Source: Sphingomonas sp. PP-CE-3G-477 (GTDB lineage Bacteria > Pseudomonadota > Alphaproteobacteria > Sphingomonadales > Sphingomonadaceae). From it: 64,000 nucleotides of DNA. The notes beneath the pieces were generated by a model. That model did not search any database. It saw only the letters and a program-made list of their open reading frames with translations, and was not told where the DNA came from. The translations under genes were made by a program, and so were the position numbers. The DNA lies in assembly GCF_003050745.1 (NCBI RefSeq), contig NZ_QAOF01000006.1, forward strand, positions 159,215-223,214. Direction: 5' to 3'. Below are positions 56,062 through 64,000 of this stretch, piece by piece; positions within the stretch are counted from its first letter, which is position 1; every line of letters starts with the position of its first letter.

Positions 56062-56856
56062 ATGAAAACCATCAGAAACCGCGTCGCAGCGTTGGGCGCC
56101 GTCATGCTGCTTGGCAGCACGACCGGTGCGGGCGCGCACATGCCGCAGGTGCTGCCGAGCGCGTTCGATACGGGCCAGCGCGATCACGTCACGGTGCAGG
56201 CGACGTTCGGCGAAGATGCGTTCGTTCCCGAAATCGCCATGCGCGATGCGCCGTTCGCGCTCGTGCTCCCCGATGGCAGCGCAGGCCCGGTCGGCCCGAT
56301 CACCTACATGCGTGATCTCGCGATTTTCGAGGCCGATCTGAAGACGCCCGGCACCTATCGGATCACCAGCGGCCAGCGACTTGGCCGCAAGGGCACGATG
56401 TTTCGGGTGGACGGCAAGTGGGTCATGGGCGGCGAAGACGGCAAGCCACCCGCCGGCGCCACGCCCGTCGCGGTTCAGAGCACGACACTGGCCGATGCCT
56501 ATGTCACGCGCGGCCAACCCAGCAACGCCGCGCTGAAACCACGCAACCAAGGCCTCGAGATACAGCCGATCACGCATCCCAGCAGCATTGCCGCGGGGTC
56601 GGACGCGGCGTTCGTGCTGCTGTTCGACGGCAAGCCGCTCGGCGGCACCGACGTCACGCTGTTCCGCGCCGCGGGCAACCACGACGGCCGCAAGGTCGCG
56701 GCGCAACTGAAGTCCGACGCCGCGGGCAAGTTCACGCTGAAACCCGACGACGCCGGCGATTACCTCATCCTCGTCCGCCACCGGACGACCGCGCCGACGG
56801 GTGCCGAGACGCCATACCGCAGCTACACCTACACGCTCGCGTTCGACGCGGCGTGA
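56062..56856 (+). CDS. DUF4198 periplasmic protein
   Basis: 264 residues from ATG 56062 with GAGGGG upstream. The signal peptide ends near GAGAHMPQ, leaving a mature N-terminus that begins with His. DUF4198 features are HMPQVLPSAFDTG, FVPEIAMRDAPF, GTMFRVDGKW and the final carboxypeptidase-regulatory-like strands (DAAGKFTLKPDDAGDYLILV). Related proteins are linked to metal uptake with TonB receptors, and the N-terminal His may bind metal. It is divergent from the receptor and shares the Fur-box-like site. Confidence 0.85.
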   Translation: MKTIRNRVAALGAVMLLGSTTGAGAHMPQVLPSAFDTGQRDHVTVQATFGEDAFVPEIAMRDAPFALVLPDGSAGPVGPITYMRDLAIFEADLKTPGTYRITSGQRLGRKGTMFRVDGKWVMGGEDGKPPAGATPVAVQSTTLADAYVTRGQPSNAALKPRNQGLEIQPITHPSSIAAGSDAAFVLLFDGKPLGGTDVTLFRAAGNHDGRKVAAQLKSDAAGKFTLKPDDAGDYLILVRHRTTAPTGAETPYRSYTYTLAFDAA

Positions 56857-56873
56857 GCCTTTCCACGGAGACC

Positions 56874-57362
56874 ATGATGACCTTACGCCTTCTCGCCGTC
56901 GCCTGCGCCGTCACGCTTGCCGCCCCCGTCCTCGCCGCGTCCCACGACCCCAAGACGTTCCTGCAGGAGCACGATACCAACCATGACGGACAGGTGCCCC
57001 GCGCGGAATTCGACGCCGCACGCGACGCGCGGTTCAAGGCGACCGACGGGAACGGCGACGGCTGGGTCTCCGATGCCGAATATCTCTCCGAATATCAGGC
57101 GCGGCTCGAAGCCGATCTCGCGCATTCCGACATGACCGACGAGAAGAAGACGGAGGAACGCCAACGCCAGGTGCGCCAGACGCACGTCCGCTTCGGGGTA
57201 CTCGACACGAACAAGAACCTGCGCATGGAAAAGGCGGAATACGACGTATCGGGCGCGCGCGCCTTTGCGATGAACGATGCCGACAAGAATGGCGTGATCA
57301 CCGCAAGCGATACAGCCGCGACCGAAGCACGCCGCAAGGCGCGCAACGCCGAAGGGAGTTGA
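56874..57362 (+). CDS. Periplasmic EF-hand protein
   Basis: 162 residues with a signal peptide (MMTLRLLAVACAVTLAAPVL). Four EF-hand-like loops are visible: DTNHDGQVPRAEF, DGNGDGWVSDAEY, DTNKNLRMEKAEY and DADKNGVITASD. The first two and the fourth have good calcium ligands; the third is weaker. It follows the DUF4198 gene by 17 bases and probably belongs to the same iron-linked operon as a calcium- or metal-binding periplasmic protein. Confidence 0.87.
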   Translation: MMTLRLLAVACAVTLAAPVLAASHDPKTFLQEHDTNHDGQVPRAEFDAARDARFKATDGNGDGWVSDAEYLSEYQARLEADLAHSDMTDEKKTEERQRQVRQTHVRFGVLDTNKNLRMEKAEYDVSGARAFAMNDADKNGVITASDTAATEARRKARNAEGS

Positions 57363-57569
57363 GCGCGAGCGCAATATCCTCAACCAGCATCGATAAGCGG
57401 GCGGGATAGCGCTTCGGCACGACGAAGCGCTCCCATCTGCTGCGCCGAAGCGTACGCGACGCGGCTCGATCACCGTTTCCAGCTACGCAGCCCTGGTTCA
57501 TGGTTGGCCCACGCCAGTTGGAGATTCCGTCATAAGGCCAAGCCGGAAGGACGAGCGGGATCGCGTCGG

Positions 57570-57890
57570 TTACAGGGGAGCGACGATATCGGCGACCAGC
57601 TCATACAGGCTCTGAAAATAGGCGGCGATCGTGGCGTGGACTTCGAGCGAGTCCGCATCCGGACCGAACTCGGCGAGCCCTTTCACGAACGGACATCCGC
57701 GGAACGGTGGCTTCTGGAACGATACGTCCAGCACGTTGAAGATCGCCAGTATGCGCTCGACCGGGGACAGGCCGGGGCGTTCCGTCACAGTCGCGAGCAT
57801 CTCCGACCAGACGACGGTCTTGTGCCGTAGATACTCGGCGATCAGTCGCGCCTTGGACGGGAAGTGCTTGTAAAAAATCATCTTCGCCAC
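57570..57890 (-). pseudogene. TetR-family regulator lacking most of its DNA-binding domain
   Basis: The frame starts inside the recognition helix: IAESGVAKMIFYKHFPSKA, followed by a complete ligand domain (GCPFVKGLAEFGPDADSLEV). An in-frame stop lies directly upstream, about 5 codons before IAESG, so roughly 40 N-terminal residues are gone. It cannot bind DNA normally. Confidence 0.8.
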
Positions 57891-57905
57891 GCCGCTTTCG
57901 GCGAT

Positions 57906-58085
57906 GCACGCCGGTCAGACTGGTCTGCACCGCGTTGTTGTCGCGGTTCGCCAACAGCAGGTTCGATCCCTCGATAAAGACCTACCGACCGACGCGGGCG
58001 CCGACGTCGACTTGCCCGACCTGCCACGTGCCATCGACGAAGGCCTGCTGGACCAGCAACGTGTTCGAAAGCGTGCCCGACGGCG
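57906..58085 (-). pseudogene. Unidentified coding remnant between two broken regulators
   Basis: Read on the minus strand, this block encodes protein-like sequence (TLSNTLLVQQAFVDGTWQVG, then QVDVGARVGR before a stop, then VFIEGSNLLLANRDNNAVQT). The alternating hydrophobic pattern suggests outer-membrane beta strands. It is not part of either neighbouring regulator. The family was not recognised. Confidence 0.4.
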
Positions 58086-58831
58086 AACCGACGTTCCAGG
58101 TCTCGGTACGCGACCTGTATCGGGCACGTGCCGCAGCGCTGGAGGCCGTGGATCAAGCGGCGTCGGTCCTCACGGTCGCCGCGACCCACGCACTATCGTT
58201 CACGTTCTTCCCGCATTGGATCGTCGAGCACGCGCCGCACGAGCCGATCAACCTGAAGTCCGACAGCATGCAGGCATGCGAGCGGATGATGCAGCGCGGG
58301 GAAGCCTCCTTCCTGCTCTCGCATCATCATCCACTCCTGTCGACGTCGCTCGACACGCAGGATTTCCTGCGCGTCGAAGTGGGCGAGGATCTGCTCGTGC
58401 CGCTGTGCCAGCCGGATGAGGCCGGCGCGCCAAGATGGACACTGGACGCCCCCGTGGTGCCATACCTGGCCTACAGTTCGGAATCTGGCCTGGGGGGAAT
58501 CCTGAAAGCCGATTGGGCGTCCCGCGGCCTAGCGCCCCCTCTCGAAATGGTGCTGCAGTCGAGGCTTGCGGCCGCGCTGCTATCGATGGCGATCGACGGG
58601 CGCGGTGTCGCGTGGGTGCCGCTCTCGCTGGCGCAGTCGGCGCTTGTAGTTGGCAAGGTCATACTGGCAACCGATGTTACATATTCGACCAAGATTGCAA
58701 TCGCCCTCGTCCGGCCGGCGATAGCGTTGTCGAAGGTGTCCGAGGCGCTGTGGGCATCCGCCTGCGGAGCCGGTGGTACGAAGGGAAGCTCCGCCGTCCC
58801 CCTCCCCCTCATCATCACTGCGCCGCAGTGA
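57935..58831 (+). pseudogene. LysR-family (HypT-like) regulator lacking its HTH
   Basis: The effector-binding domain is intact from about 58100: RDLYRARAAALEAVDQAA, VAATHALSFTFFPHWIVEHA, NLKSDSMQACERMMQRGEAS, PYLAYSSESGLGGILKADW. It resembles the hypochlorite-responsive HypT/YjiE group. The first 50 codons of the open frame are unrelated sequence and the N-terminal helix-turn-helix is missing, so it is not a functional DNA-binding regulator. Confidence 0.75.
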
Positions 58832-59118
58832 CCTCTCGCTCCCGAGCGTCGCGGGTGCAGCACCGGCCAAGCAGCGAACGCACTCTCCATCCCATCACCG
58901 GTTGAAGCGGTTTGGTGGCTGTTACCGGCATAGCAATGCGGAGCCACAACCAATATTTCCGCGGCGGGACCGAGCACCGATAACGAGAGGACCGGCTGCC
59001 CGAGTGCCGAACGTAGTAGAATTGGTCTTTTTTTGGTCATTTAATTCAAGATGTAACAATTCCCCCCCAACGGAACCGGGTCGGCATTTTGCCAAATCAG
59101 AGTTCCTGTGGGGGGTTC
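58832..59118 (+). promoter_or_regulatory. Upstream region of the TonB receptor/YdcF/S1-P1 operon
   Basis: 287 bases without a recognised gene. An AT-rich run at 59025-59060 is the likely promoter area, followed by a C-run near 59062-59070. GGGGGG at 59110-59115 just before the ATG acts as the ribosome site. Confidence 0.35.
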
Positions 59119-61638
59119 ATGCTCAAATCCGTTCTCGCATGTGGTGCCGCGTTCATCGCGATGAGCACCGCGATCGCCACGCCGGCATGTGCTCAGACCG
59201 CTGCCCCTGTCGCAGCGACCGAAGCCAATCCAGTCGACGCAAATGGCCCCGCCTTGGCACCCGAGGACGCCAAGAGCGACATTATCGTCACCGGTTCGAC
59301 GCGCGCGCAACGCCGCTTCGACGCGTCCTATGCGATCAACGTCGTCTCGCAGGCTGACATCGAGAAGATCGCACCCGTAAACTTCGCAGACCTGATCGGA
59401 CAGTTGCCGGGCTTCCAGACCGAGATCACCGGCGGCGAAGTCCAGAACATCTACCGTATCCGCGGCCTGCCGAACGACGGTGGCTTCGTCAGTTTCCAGC
59501 AGGACGGCTTGCCGCTGTTCCATGAGAATGACGGCGTGTTCTTCCGCGGCGACGCGATCCTGAAGCCCGATCTGATGACCGAGCGAGTCGAAGTCGTCCG
59601 CGGCGGTCCCGCCCCCGTCTACGCCAGCTATTCGGGTGCGATCGTCAACGCGATCGAGGTGACGGGGCGCGACGAGGTGCGCGGCAAGGCGCAGGTCACG
59701 GTCGGCGATACCGGGCTCTACCGTGCAGATATCGTCCAGTCGGGCCCTCTCGGCGGAAAGACCTATTACGCGGTCGGCGGGTTCGTTCGCTATCACGACG
59801 GTTACCGCGACAATGGCTTTCCCAACGATAAGGGAGGGCAGTTCCGCGCCAACATTAAGCATGACCTCGACAACGGCTCGCTCCGGCTCAGCGTCAACTA
59901 CGTCAACGATCACAACGTGTTCTATCTACCCATCCCGACCGCCGACCCGCGCAATCCGGCGGTCTCGCTCGATCGATATATCGACTATTTCTCCGGCACG
60001 ATGAACTCGCCGGCGTTGCGCAGCGTCAATTTGCGCTACCGCGACGGGGCGGGCGTGGTCCAGAACGAGTCGAGCGACCTCGCCGACGGTCGCCATATGC
60101 GAATGATCAACATCGGTACGCAATATGATGCCGATCTCGATGGCTGGCTGGTCTCCGCCAAGGCAGGCTTCACGATGGGCAAGCTCGATTTCAACGCGTT
60201 CTACTCGACCACCAACCCGGTCGATGCGAACAGCTTTGCAAGCGGCTATCGCGAACGCACGACGACCGCGTTCGGTCCGGTTGCGTCGCTCGGTTATGTG
60301 CTGGCCGGCACCAGCACGGTCTACGATCCCTACGCCGCCTCCGGTCTGGTCGTGCAGGGCCAGTACCGAGACATCCATTCGAAATTCTACTCCAACCAGA
60401 TCAACCTGTCGGTCGCCAAGAAGTTCGAGACCGGCTTCGGCAGCCACGATCTGAAGCTCGGCGTGTATGGCAGCCTCTACGGCGAGGACAGCCGGACGAT
60501 CTATCAGAATTACCTCATCGAGGTGGCGGGCAAGCCACGCACGCTCGATTTGATAGCTTATAATGCCGCCGGAACGCGCATTGGCTCTGTCACCGACAAT
60601 GGCGTGCTCAACTATGCCGCGACGCTGACCGGCGGGAATTCCGATGCGAAGATGATCGCGGTGTTCGCCAACGATACGTGGGAAATCCTCCCCGGCCTGC
60701 GGTTCGACGCGGGCGTCCGCCACGAGCGCTACAGCTACAAGGGCTATGCCGCGCTGACGGGCCCCGCCAACCTGGGCAACGCCGGCACGCTGGCCGATGA
60801 CACGACGCGTGCGTTCACCGGCAACATCATCAACCAGACCGGCAAGCCGCACGTCACCAACTGGACCGCGGGCGCCAATTACGACTTCAACCGGCATATC
60901 GGCGTATATGGTCGCGCCTCGCATCTCGAGACACCACCGAGCGTGCAGACGGTAATGAGCATCAACCCGACCATCCTCACCACGATCGCCGATCAGTACG
61001 AAGCCGGATTGAAGCTCGCGGCGGGGCGTTCGTATCTGTACGTCACCGGTTTCTATACCAATTTCGATCCGCTCAATGCGTCGTTCCTGGCGTTCGACCC
61101 GAGCACGGGGCGCAACGACGTCAACATCCCCTTCATCGGCGAGGCGCAGGTCAAGGGCATCGAGTTCGACGGATCGCTCGCGCTGACGTCATGGTTCTCG
61201 CTCAACGGCGCGCTGACGATCAGCGACCCCAAATACAAGAACTTCCAGAGTTCGACCGGCGCAGATCCCGTCCAGGCCGAGGGCAAGCAGATCGTCCGCC
61301 AGCCGAAGATCTACGGCAACATCCGCCCGAGCTTCGACTTCGATCTCGGCGACAACGCGGTGTCGATCTATGGTCGCTACACCTATATGGGGAAGCGCTT
61401 CGTCGACCTGTACAACAACACCGCACTGCCAGCCTATGGCACGACCGGCGCGGGCGTGACGGTGCGGCATGGCACGTGGCAGGTGCAGGTGGTCGGCGAC
61501 AATCTGTTCAACGCGCACGGGCTGACCGAAGGGAACACGCGTACCGATCAGTTGAGCGGCCAGGGTAGTTCGGAAGCGATTTACGGCCGTCCGATCTTCG
61601 GTCGCAACGTCCGGCTCGTCGTCGGCAAATCCTGGTGA
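59119..61638 (+). CDS. TonB-dependent receptor, first gene of a scavenging operon
   Basis: 839 residues from ATG 59119. The signal peptide starts MLKSVLACGAAFIAMSTAIA and ends at ACAQ; the TonB box region is SDIIVTGSTRAQRRFDASYA. The plug has DLIGQLPGFQTEITGGEVQN, YRIRGLPNDGG and VEVVRGGPAPVYASYSGAIV, and the barrel ends FGRNVRLVVGKSW. The stop overlaps the next start by GTGA, tying it to a DUF218 protein and an S1/P1-type hydrolase, which suggests uptake of a nucleotide-, phosphate- or phospholipid-derived compound. Confidence 0.9.
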   Translation: MLKSVLACGAAFIAMSTAIATPACAQTAAPVAATEANPVDANGPALAPEDAKSDIIVTGSTRAQRRFDASYAINVVSQADIEKIAPVNFADLIGQLPGFQTEITGGEVQNIYRIRGLPNDGGFVSFQQDGLPLFHENDGVFFRGDAILKPDLMTERVEVVRGGPAPVYASYSGAIVNAIEVTGRDEVRGKAQVTVGDTGLYRADIVQSGPLGGKTYYAVGGFVRYHDGYRDNGFPNDKGGQFRANIKHDLDNGSLRLSVNYVNDHNVFYLPIPTADPRNPAVSLDRYIDYFSGTMNSPALRSVNLRYRDGAGVVQNESSDLADGRHMRMINIGTQYDADLDGWLVSAKAGFTMGKLDFNAFYSTTNPVDANSFASGYRERTTTAFGPVASLGYVLAGTSTVYDPYAASGLVVQGQYRDIHSKFYSNQINLSVAKKFETGFGSHDLKLGVYGSLYGEDSRTIYQNYLIEVAGKPRTLDLIAYNAAGTRIGSVTDNGVLNYAATLTGGNSDAKMIAVFANDTWEILPGLRFDAGVRHERYSYKGYAALTGPANLGNAGTLADDTTRAFTGNIINQTGKPHVTNWTAGANYDFNRHIGVYGRASHLETPPSVQTVMSINPTILTTIADQYEAGLKLAAGRSYLYVTGFYTNFDPLNASFLAFDPSTGRNDVNIPFIGEAQVKGIEFDGSLALTSWFSLNGALTISDPKYKNFQSSTGADPVQAEGKQIVRQPKIYGNIRPSFDFDLGDNAVSIYGRYTYMGKRFVDLYNNTALPAYGTTGAGVTVRHGTWQVQVVGDNLFNAHGLTEGNTRTDQLSGQGSSEAIYGRPIFGRNVRLVVGKSW

Positions 61639-62816
61639 GATACGGCTTGGCGCTTGCCGCGGCGATCGTCGGCATTGCGTGCGTACCGGCTGACGCCGAG
61701 CCGGTGGTCGCGCGGATAGTGGCCAAGCCGGTCGGCGACCGCTTGATCGGCGCATTGTCGCGCCGGCTGTTCCCGCTGTTCGACGCGATCGGCGCAGATC
61801 CGGCGGCGCTCGACAGGCTGAAAGCGAACCCTGCCGTCGCGGCAATGCTGGCGACGCGCGCCGGGCGGCGGACCGCCTGTGCCGACGACCTGACCTGCAT
61901 CACGCAGGCACTGGTCTGGACGCCGTCCGAGTCCGCAACTCTCGCCGCGGGAATGCCGGAGCACATGTCGTCCGCCGATGACGGCGCTGCGGCGCAGGCC
62001 AAGCGCGAGATCGAGGGGATCAACGTCGTCCTCCGCACTTTCGGTCTTGGCCAGCTACCACGTTACCCACAGATCGATGGGGCCGGCCCGATCGATCCGT
62101 CGGAAACGCGCGCGCGATTGCAGGCCGCCGACTGGCTGTCGCGCACGTCCCGTGCGCGATCGGCACAGGCACTCGACCCAAGTATGGACTTCGCATTGTC
62201 CTTGCTCGACGTCAGCGACCGAACCGATGCGATCGGCTTCGATCCACTGACCGGAGGCTTGAACGCCGCCGCCGTAAAGCGCGCGCGGTCGCTCGACTGG
62301 AAGCGGTGGCATTACACAGCAATGATCGTCACCGGTGTCGGCCCCGAGACGCCCGACACCGCGCTGAGCCCGTTCGGCAAATACCATGTCCGCCTTGCCG
62401 CGGATCGCTTCGCCCGGGGCGACATCGCGCTGATCATCGTGACCGGCGGACGCGCCCATCCCCGCGCCACCCGGTTCACCGAGGCCGAGCAGATGCGCGC
62501 CGCGCTGATCGAACGCTACGGCATACCGGCGGACGCGATCGTCCTCGAACCCTATGCGCGGCACACCACGACCAACCTGCGCAACGCGACCCGTTTGCTT
62601 GCCACTCTCGGCGCGCCGTTCGACAAGGACGCGCTGATCGTCTGCAATCCGGGCCAGAGCGAGACGATCGCCGGCGCCGCGTTCGCGCAGCGAAACCTTA
62701 CAGAACTCGGCTACGTTCCCGGGCAGGTCGGAGAGCGACTGTCGCCTAATGAACTGGAGTTCCGGCCTTCGCCGCTATCCCTGCGGGTCGATCCGCGCGA
62801 TCCCCTCGATCCCTGA
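61635..62816 (+). CDS. YdcF/DUF218-family protein with signal peptide
   Basis: 393 residues from GTG 61635. The leader MRYGLALAAAIVGIACVPAD implies export. The DUF218 domain lies in the C-terminal half: AMIVTGVGPETPDT, LIIVTGGRAHPR, ERYGIPADAIVLEPYARHTT and TNLRNATRL. Related SanA/ElyC/YdcF proteins act at the envelope and YdcF binds SAM in vitro; biochemical roles are uncertain. The extra ~190 N-terminal residues are unusual and unassigned. The GTGA overlap with the receptor and an 17-base gap to the next gene show an operon. Confidence 0.83.
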   Translation: MRYGLALAAAIVGIACVPADAEPVVARIVAKPVGDRLIGALSRRLFPLFDAIGADPAALDRLKANPAVAAMLATRAGRRTACADDLTCITQALVWTPSESATLAAGMPEHMSSADDGAAAQAKREIEGINVVLRTFGLGQLPRYPQIDGAGPIDPSETRARLQAADWLSRTSRARSAQALDPSMDFALSLLDVSDRTDAIGFDPLTGGLNAAAVKRARSLDWKRWHYTAMIVTGVGPETPDTALSPFGKYHVRLAADRFARGDIALIIVTGGRAHPRATRFTEAEQMRAALIERYGIPADAIVLEPYARHTTTNLRNATRLLATLGAPFDKDALIVCNPGQSETIAGAAFAQRNLTELGYVPGQVGERLSPNELEFRPSPLSLRVDPRDPLDP

Positions 62817-62833
62817 CCCGTCTGGAACCTGTG

Positions 62834-63823
62834 ATGCGCCCTGCCCTGTTGACCACGATCGCCGCACTTGTCGTGTCATGGATACCCTCTTCGGCGCAGG
62901 CTTGGGGCGGCGCCGCGCACGCCGTCATCGACCGCGCGGCGATCGACGCAATCCCTAATGACGGCCCGGTCTTCCTGCGACGGCATGTCGACTACATCGC
63001 AGCATCGGCGTCGCTGCCGGACGCGTGGCGTGGGTCGTCCGAAAACTTCTCGAAGATCGAGGAGGATCCGAACCATGGGTGGTTCCGGGAGCAGTTCACC
63101 TTCCTGAAGCCGATCCCCCGATCGCGCTACGAATTCGTCATCGCGGTGTTCAAACAGCACGAGAAGATCGAGCGTACCGATCCTGCCACCGCGGCGCGCA
63201 CCAACGTACGCTGGACTGGAACCCTCCCTTATGCGGCGATCGAGGCCTATGAGCGGATCATCGTCTGCATGCGCGACGTTCGTGCCGCGCAGGCGGTGGG
63301 CCGGGACGCCGCATTCGCCGAGCAGCACTGCGCCTTCGACGTCATCCGCCTCGGTCACTATATCGGCGACGGCGCGCAACCTTTGCATGACTCGGTCAAC
63401 AGCGACGGCTGGCGCGGGGCCAATCCGAACGGCTACACGACCGACAAGTCGATCCACGGCCGGTTCGAAAGCCGCTTCGTCGATGGAATGAAGCTGACCG
63501 CGTCGGACATTGCACCACGGATAGGCATGCCCGGTCATCGCAAAGGCGACATGTTCGATGGAATACTCGCCTTTCTCAACGACTCCGGCGACAAGATGGA
63601 GCGCGTCTATAAATTGGAAAAGCGGGACGGCTTTTCCAATTTCGCCGATGGGGACGTACGTGCGCTCGTTTACGATCAAACGGCTGCGGGGGCGGCAATG
63701 CTTCGTGACATGCTCTGCCGTGCATGGTCCGAGAGTGCCACAGCGCCCGCCGAAACACGTCCCTCACCGATCGATTTCGAAAACCCTCGCTTCAACACCG
63801 AAACGGGCTCGGCACCTGACTGA
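62834..63823 (+). CDS. S1/P1-nuclease / zinc phospholipase C-fold secreted hydrolase
   Basis: 329 residues from ATG 62834 (GTG 62831 is adjacent). The signal peptide ends SAQA, so the mature protein starts WGGAAH. In S1/P1 nucleases the N-terminal Trp and following His ligate zinc. The other ligand box is VIRLGHYIGDGAQPLHDSVN (HxxxD pattern). These enzymes cleave nucleic acids, 3'-nucleotides or phospholipids in the periplasm. It is the last gene of the operon and supplies the hydrolytic step for the receptor cargo, by inference. Confidence 0.8.
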   Translation: MRPALLTTIAALVVSWIPSSAQAWGGAAHAVIDRAAIDAIPNDGPVFLRRHVDYIAASASLPDAWRGSSENFSKIEEDPNHGWFREQFTFLKPIPRSRYEFVIAVFKQHEKIERTDPATAARTNVRWTGTLPYAAIEAYERIIVCMRDVRAAQAVGRDAAFAEQHCAFDVIRLGHYIGDGAQPLHDSVNSDGWRGANPNGYTTDKSIHGRFESRFVDGMKLTASDIAPRIGMPGHRKGDMFDGILAFLNDSGDKMERVYKLEKRDGFSNFADGDVRALVYDQTAAGAAMLRDMLCRAWSESATAPAETRPSPIDFENPRFNTETGSAPD

Positions 63824-63867
63824 CTGCAGCAAGCGAAGATGATCGACCTGCCAACGTCCGCTATCCG

Positions 63868-64000
63868 GGGTGGGTTCAACGGGTGGTCGCAACACTTCAT
63901 TCTTTGAGGAGGAGGAGTGTGGGGATGAAGCAGCGTCAGCGGATTTACTACTCGGCGGCACAGCGATCCGAGATTTGGGACCGGTGGCAGCGCGGGGAGT
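63868..64000 (+). mobile_element. IS30-family insertion sequence, left end
   Basis: The transposase start at 63925 and an upstream GGGTGGGTTCAACGGGTGGT motif (63868-63887), the expected position of the terminal inverted repeat, mark the left end of an IS30-type element. The right end is outside the window. The insertion is 45 bases downstream of the S1/P1-type gene and leaves it intact. Confidence 0.7.
63925..64000 (+). CDS. IS30-family transposase (first 25 codons)
   Basis: MKQRQRIYYSAAQRSEIWDR is the typical N-terminal helix-turn-helix opening of IS30-type transposases. GGAGGAGGAG lies 8-17 bases upstream of the ATG. The rest of the gene is beyond the window edge. Confidence 0.8.
   Translation, partial: MKQRQRIYYSAAQRSEIWDRWQRGE

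Overview
The window reads as chromosomal DNA of a GC-rich alphaproteobacterium, most likely a Sphingomonas-type sphingomonad. I infer this from the mreB-mreC-mreD-mrdA-rodA order, the many TonB-dependent receptors (four intact, one broken), the short ribosomal protein S21 and the high G+C codon usage. No database search was run; family names are read from motifs and overall protein pattern.

Layout. 1-7.4 kb is core genome: the 5' part of mutL (minus strand, cut by the window edge), then the cell-elongation operon mreB, mreC, mreD, mrdA (PBP2), rodA. tRNA-Lys(CTT) at 7.51 kb marks the start of a lower-GC accessory stretch: an NdpA/YejK-like protein overlapping a RelA/SpoT-type nucleotide synthetase, an N-terminally truncated tyrosine recombinase, a holin-like protein and a truncated phage lysozyme whose 3' end overlaps a tannase-family esterase that has lost its signal peptide. 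A broken siderophore-receptor gene and katG follow.

16.7-25.7 kb is a tight five-gene operon in which three consecutive glycosyltransferase domains are each fused to a different enzyme (UDP-galactopyranose mutase, Gfo/Idh/MocA oxidoreductase, clan-A glycoside-hydrolase-like barrel). A stand-alone glycosyltransferase precedes them and a medium-chain dehydrogenase sits among them. This is the most unusual architecture in the window and probably builds or remodels a galactofuranose-containing glycan or glycoside.

25.9-28.2 kb holds rpsU, a DsbA-like thiol oxidoreductase and a divergent HxlR regulator/azoreductase pair. 28.3-36.3 kb (minus) is a seven-gene putative metal operon: two COG0523/CobW GTPases, a WD40 protein, a DUF1289 protein, a NiCoT-type metal permease, a TonB receptor and a PepSY membrane protein. 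The first five genes are joined by four successive 4-base start/stop overlaps. A large TonB receptor is transcribed divergently from it.

40-53 kb is mixed accessory metabolism and regulation: MFS transporter with a decayed CocE-type hydrolase, NmrA-like reductase/LysR pair, two unknown exported proteins, LysR/aldo-keto reductase pair, renalase-like flavoprotein, GlxA-type regulator/haloperoxidase-like hydrolase pair and an HD-domain protein. 53-57.4 kb is an iron or heme uptake locus (TonB, receptor, Fur-box-like site, DUF4198 protein, EF-hand protein). 57.5-58.8 kb is a scar of two head-to-head regulators that both lost their DNA-binding ends. 59.1-63.8 kb is a compact three-gene outer-membrane/periplasmic scavenging operon (TonB receptor, DUF218 protein, S1/P1-nuclease-fold hydrolase). 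The window ends inside an IS30-family element. No CRISPR array and no rRNA genes were seen.
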